Part shown: positions 60,765 through 64,000 of the stretch, in pieces | How the letters are laid out: each line of letters opens with the position of its first letter | Position numbering within the stretch: the stretch's first letter is position 1 | Source: an uncultured Paracoccaceae bacterium | GTDB lineage: Bacteria; Pseudomonadota; Alphaproteobacteria; Rhodobacterales; Rhodobacteraceae | Direction: 5' to 3' | Assembly (NCBI GenBank): GCA_947503935.1 | Contig: CANNFR010000010.1 | Span: 124,001 to 188,000 of the forward strand | DNA: 64,000 nt | Translations under genes and position numbers: made by a program | The notes under the pieces: model-generated | Database searches by the model: none | Seen by the model: only the letters and a program-made list of their open reading frames with translations | What the model was told of the DNA's origin: nothing

Positions 60765-61542
60765 GCGCGCGCACCAGCTCGCGCAATTCCTGACGCGCTG
60801 CGATGTTCGAGACGTTCAGCGTCAGCACGCCGACATCGCGCAGGTCGAGGAGCGTCAGCCCGTTCGGGAACAGCTCGCGAAAGATCACCCGCTCATTAAA
60901 ACCGGGGGCCACGCGAAACCCGATGCGCTTGGCCAACGCGTCCAGAGCCTCGGCCATCTTCTGCTTGTTATGCATCTGCTGGGCGCCAAGACGGTTGCGC
61001 AAGACGACCCAGTCGATCGGTTGAAGCCCCGCCTGCGCGCGCAGCTGACGCGCCTGCCAGACCATCTCGGAATAGATCGACGGGCCCATGACGCGGTTGG
61101 TCTCAGGCTCGATCTTGGCCAGAAGGTCAAAGTCGATAAAGCTGTCATTCAGCGGCGTGATCAGCGTATCGGCCAGCGAATGCGCAACTTGGCTGAGCCT
61201 GGTGTGCGAGCCGGGGCAATCGATCACGATGAAATCGGCCTCACGCTCAAGCGCGGTCACGGCCGTCGACAGGCGGCGATCGTGCATATTCTCGCCCTCG
61301 GCCAGGCTGGCCTCGGAAATCTGCGGCAATTCCCGGTAATCGGGCATCGGCAGGTCCAGCTGATGCTTGGCGGCATAGGCCCGGCGATTTTCCACATAGC
61401 GGCCAAAGCTGCGCTGGCGGACATCCAGATCAAGCGCGCCCACCTTGTGCCCCATCCGCGACAGGGCTGTGGCCACATGCATCGAGGTGGTCGATTTGCC
61501 GGACCCGCCCTTTTCGTTTCCGACAACAATGATATGCGCCAC
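60733..61542 (-). CDS. mipZ: Division plane positioning ATPase MipZ
   Basis: ParA/MinD-type ATPase that forms a gradient from the poles in Caulobacter and inhibits FtsZ away from midcell. It has 269 residues: deviant Walker A VVGNEKGGSGKST, LDLDVRQRSFGRYVENRRA, FIVIDCPG, LITPLNDSFIDFDLLAKI, WVVLRNRL, and FRELFPNGLTLLDL, which follow Caulobacter MipZ closely in order and wording. Start is GTG at 61542 after GGGGGAA. In Rhodobacterales its role may differ in detail. Confidence 0.95.
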   Translation of the reverse strand: MAHIIVVGNEKGGSGKSTTSMHVATALSRMGHKVGALDLDVRQRSFGRYVENRRAYAAKHQLDLPMPDYRELPQISEASLAEGENMHDRRLSTAVTALEREADFIVIDCPGSHTRLSQVAHSLADTLITPLNDSFIDFDLLAKIEPETNRVMGPSIYSEMVWQARQLRAQAGLQPIDWVVLRNRLGAQQMHNKQKMAEALDALAKRIGFRVAPGFNERVIFRELFPNGLTLLDLRDVGVLTLNVSNIAARQELRELVRALKLPGVSADF

Positions 61543-61654
61543 GACGTTCCCCCTGAGGCCGCTTCCCCTGCCACCCCATGGGCGGCTGGCAGACGTTACA
61601 AAGGGTGGCTAGCGGTTCAAGCCCACAGGCGCAAGACGGCGTCTTGGCGGCGTT

Positions 61655-62080
61655 TCAGGAAATAGGCGTGGCGCCACGGCAACGCACATGGAGCGCGACG
61701 CAACGCCCGCCGGGCCAATCGGTACGGCCCCAGCAATAGCCATCGACCCCATTGGCCGGGCGCAGGATCCAGACGACCGGATCGCCGGCCTCGGTCACGC
61801 GCGTCTCGCCCTCCAGCGCCATGGTGATCCCGCCGTCATCGTGGTTGAGAACCGTGTAATCGCCGGCCTGATCGACCTCGCCCCGGTAATTGATCATCGG
61901 GCCCGTCCAGCGAAAGAACGCGCGGCGCCGGTCGGCCGAGAATGTCAGCGAATGGGGGTTTTCGGCGCAGGTCATGCCCTCGGTAAAGGGCAGGGCCCAA
62001 TCGCCGGTCATCCGATCAAAGATCGTCTGGGCCTGGGCGGGCAGGGCCAGAAGGCACAGAAGGGTCGCAAGCAGGCGCAT
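61655..62080 (-). CDS. Secreted protein of unknown function
   Basis: A 141-residue exported protein: signal peptide to about residue 18 (MRLLATLLCLLALPAQAQ), then TIFDRMTGDWALPF, an RRRAFFRWTGPMINYRGEV lipocalin-like strand region, and VDGYCWGRTDWPGGRCVALHVRCRG with three late cysteines. The start at 62080 is chosen because it begins the signal peptide; the frame continues upstream without meaning. It lies 112 bases from mipZ on the same strand. Confidence 0.75.
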   Translation of the reverse strand: MRLLATLLCLLALPAQAQTIFDRMTGDWALPFTEGMTCAENPHSLTFSADRRRAFFRWTGPMINYRGEVDQAGDYTVLNHDDGGITMALEGETRVTEAGDPVVWILRPANGVDGYCWGRTDWPGGRCVALHVRCRGATPIS

Positions 62081-62254
62081 CGGGATATCCCTCGTATCGG
62101 CTGGGCGCACCATGACGCCTTGGGCCCCGCGCCGAAAGCCCCCAATCCAAGAAAGCGCTTGGTTGCCGGCGATCCGGCGCGCTAGGCTGATCGCCTTAAC
62201 CCATAAGACATGAGGCAGCGACGACGGGACTGGTAAAAAAGGGAGGAGAAAAAG

Positions 62255-64000
62255 ATGGACGTTGCATCCCCGATCGGGAAGGTCAACACATGGCTCGCGA
62301 AATTCGGTGACGCGCTGGAGGCGCGTGATACCGAGGCCTTGAAGGCCCTTTTCGCGACCGATTGCTACTGGCGCGATCTGGTGGCGTTTACCTGGAACAT
62401 CAAGACGATGGAGGGCCGCGAGGCGATCGCCGACATGGCCGAGGCCACGCTGGAGGCGGTGAACCCGAGCGGCTGGGCCGTGGATGGCGAGGCCACCGAG
62501 GCCGATGGCATCACCGAGGCCTGGATCACGTTTGAGACCGACGCCGTCAATGGCCGTGGCCATCTGCGCCTGAACGACGAGGGGTGCTGGACGCTGCTGA
62601 CCACCGCGCAATCACTGAAGGGCCACGAAGAAAAGACCGGCCGTCAGCGCGAGCAGGGCGTGCAGCATGGCGCGATGAAAAACCGCGAGGCCTATGCCGA
62701 GAGGCGGGCGCGCGAGACGGCCGAGCTGGGCTATAAGACGCAACCTTACGTCGTCGTCATCGGCGGCGGGCAGGGCGGTATCGCACTGGGCGCGCGGCTG
62801 AGACGCCTGAATGTGCCCACCATTATCCTCGAGAAGAACGACCGGCCCGGCGATAGCTGGCGCAAAAGGTACAAGTCGCTCTGCCTGCATGATCCGGTCT
62901 GGTACGACCATTTGCCCTATCTGCCCTTCCCCGACGATTGGCCCGTTTTCGCGCCGAAGGACAAGCTGGGCGATTGGCTGGAGAGCTACACCAAGATCAT
63001 GGAGCTGAACTACTGGACCCGCTCAACCTGCCAATCGGCGCGCTATGATGAGGCGTCGGGTGAATGGATCGTGACGGTGGATCGCGATGGCGAGACGGTT
63101 GAGTTGCGCCCCAAGCAGCTGGTGCTGGCCACCGGCATGTCAGCCGTGCCCAACATGCCCGATCTGCCAGGCATGGACAGCTTCAAGGGCGATCTGCACC
63201 ATTCCTCACGCCATCCGGGGCCCGATGCTTATGTCGGCAAGAAAGCGGTTGTGGTGGGGTCGAACAATTCCTCGCACGACATCTGTGCGGCCTTGTGGGA
63301 GGCCGGGGCGGATGTGACGATGGTGCAGCGATCCTCGACCCATATCTCGAAATCCGACACACTGATGGACCTGGCCCTGGGCGGGCTTTACTCCGAAGAT
63401 GCGGTGGCCAACGGGATCGACACCGATACGGCCGATCTGATCTTCGCCTCGATCCCCTACAAAGTGCTGCCCGCCATCCAGCGCCCGCAATGCGATGAGA
63501 TGAAAAAGCGCGATGCGGACTTTTACGCGCGGCTGGAGAAGGCCGGGTTCAAGCTGGATTTCGGGGCGGATGAGACAGGTCTGTTCCTGAAATACCTGCG
63601 CCGGGGGTCGGGCTATTATATCGATGTGGGGGCGTCCGAGCTGGTCGCCGATGGCAAGATCAAGTTGGCCCATGGTCAGGTGGTTGAGGTGACGCCCGAT
63701 GGTGTGAGGCTGGATGATGGGTCCGAGTTGAAGGCCGATGTGATCGTTTTTGCCACGGGCTATGGCTCAATGAACGGATGGGCCGCGCAGTTGATCAGCC
63801 AGGAGGTGGCTGACAAGGTGGGCAAATGCTGGGGCCTCGGCTCGGACACGCCGAAGGACCCAGGGCCCTGGGAGGGTGAGTTGCGGAACATGTGGAAACC
63901 CACGCAGCAGGAGGCTTTGTGGTTTCATGGCGGCAACCTGCACCAGTCGCGGCATTACTCGCAATTCCTGGCCTTGCAATTGAAGGCGCGTGAGGCGGGG
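62255..64000 (+). CDS. Flavin-containing monooxygenase with N-terminal NTF2-like domain, cut by window end
   Basis: The frame is open for 582 codons to the end of the window, so the C-terminus is missing. Residues 1-130 form a SnoaL/NTF2-like domain (WLAKFGDALEARDTEALKALFATDCYWRDLVAFTWN). From about 163 a class B flavin monooxygenase follows: FAD motif VIGGGQGGIALGARL (glycines 170-175), a second nucleotide site KAVVVGSNNSSHDICAAL where NADPH would bind, and VIVFATGY. The GSNNS form replaces the usual GxGNS-like motif. Start follows GGGAGGAG. Substrate unknown; the family oxidises soft nucleophiles or carbonyl groups. Confidence 0.92.
   Translation, partial: MDVASPIGKVNTWLAKFGDALEARDTEALKALFATDCYWRDLVAFTWNIKTMEGREAIADMAEATLEAVNPSGWAVDGEATEADGITEAWITFETDAVNGRGHLRLNDEGCWTLLTTAQSLKGHEEKTGRQREQGVQHGAMKNREAYAERRARETAELGYKTQPYVVVIGGGQGGIALGARLRRLNVPTIILEKNDRPGDSWRKRYKSLCLHDPVWYDHLPYLPFPDDWPVFAPKDKLGDWLESYTKIMELNYWTRSTCQSARYDEASGEWIVTVDRDGETVELRPKQLVLATGMSAVPNMPDLPGMDSFKGDLHHSSRHPGPDAYVGKKAVVVGSNNSSHDICAALWEAGADVTMVQRSSTHISKSDTLMDLALGGLYSEDAVANGIDTDTADLIFASIPYKVLPAIQRPQCDEMKKRDADFYARLEKAGFKLDFGADETGLFLKYLRRGSGYYIDVGASELVADGKIKLAHGQVVEVTPDGVRLDDGSELKADVIVFATGYGSMNGWAAQLISQEVADKVGKCWGLGSDTPKDPGPWEGELRNMWKPTQQEALWFHGGNLHQSRHYSQFLALQLKAREAG

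Noticed and set aside
1-64000. CRISPR arrays, rRNA, tRNA, intact insertion sequences
   Set aside because: No regularly spaced repeats, no transposase motifs with terminal repeats, and no tRNA cloverleaf apart from the tmRNA acceptor domain were seen by reading; a covariance search was not possible.

Overview
The window is a piece of a high-GC alphaproteobacterial chromosome, most likely from the Rhodobacterales (Roseobacter/Rhodobacter group). The evidence is a permuted two-piece tmRNA with the tag ANDNRAPVALAA, a glycine-type 5-aminolevulinate synthase whose length and lysine position match the Rhodobacter enzyme, a MipZ division ATPase, TRAP and Liv transporters, a DUF4167 protein beside prfA-prmC, and the lptF-lptG-lptD-surA-pdxA-rsmA run. 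Most of it is ordinary, densely packed core genome with many ATGA start/stop overlaps. There is no CRISPR array, rRNA, tRNA, prophage or intact insertion sequence.

Layout. 0.2-8.2 kb: a DUF924 gene, then a minus-strand LacI-regulated operon: a binding-protein-dependent sugar ABC transporter plus a cytoplasmic GH63/MGH1-like glycosidase, with a perfect 16-bp operator palindrome upstream. Its likely job is uptake and cleavage of a small glycoside, possibly glucosyl- or mannosylglycerate. 8.2-9.1 kb: a scar with a decayed phoD fragment and two small ORFs. 9.1-17.6 kb: an M20 peptidase, a secreted protein, hemA with an FNR-type box, a RodZ-like protein, ispG, an M48-TPR periplasmic protease and an aminotransferase. 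17.6-24.2 kb: a livK / livG-livF-livH-livM operon with three small secreted proteins inserted, one of which has lost its ATG. 24.4-26.3 kb: secreted and OmpA-like envelope proteins and a SYLF lipoprotein. 26.3-30.2 kb: an accessory stretch with a degenerate spacer, an EamA-SDR pair facing a CGNR regulator, and ssrA on the minus strand. 30.3-34.9 kb: a complete TRAP transporter. 35.1-44.4 kb: a periplasmic phosphodiesterase, ctaA, an M32 carboxypeptidase, speB with two DUF1499 genes, prfA-prmC and a DUF4167 gene. 44.5-54.0 kb: the lipopolysaccharide-export and outer-membrane block, facing pepA-holC. 54.1-64.0 kb: marC, an ABC-F ATPase, ndk, a 1-Cys peroxiredoxin, an aldehyde dehydrogenase, a 56-aa protein overlapping mipZ tail to tail, and a flavin monooxygenase cut by the window end.

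The most interesting points are the DUF11-like module in the periplasmic loop of a sugar permease, a single base that converts an ATGA junction to ATAA in the liv operon, a family of small Cys-bracketed secreted proteins, a phenylalanine replacing the catalytic tyrosine of the SDR, three nested hairpins sharing one core between ispG and the protease gene, and terminators placed directly after both binding-protein genes that precede their transporter genes.
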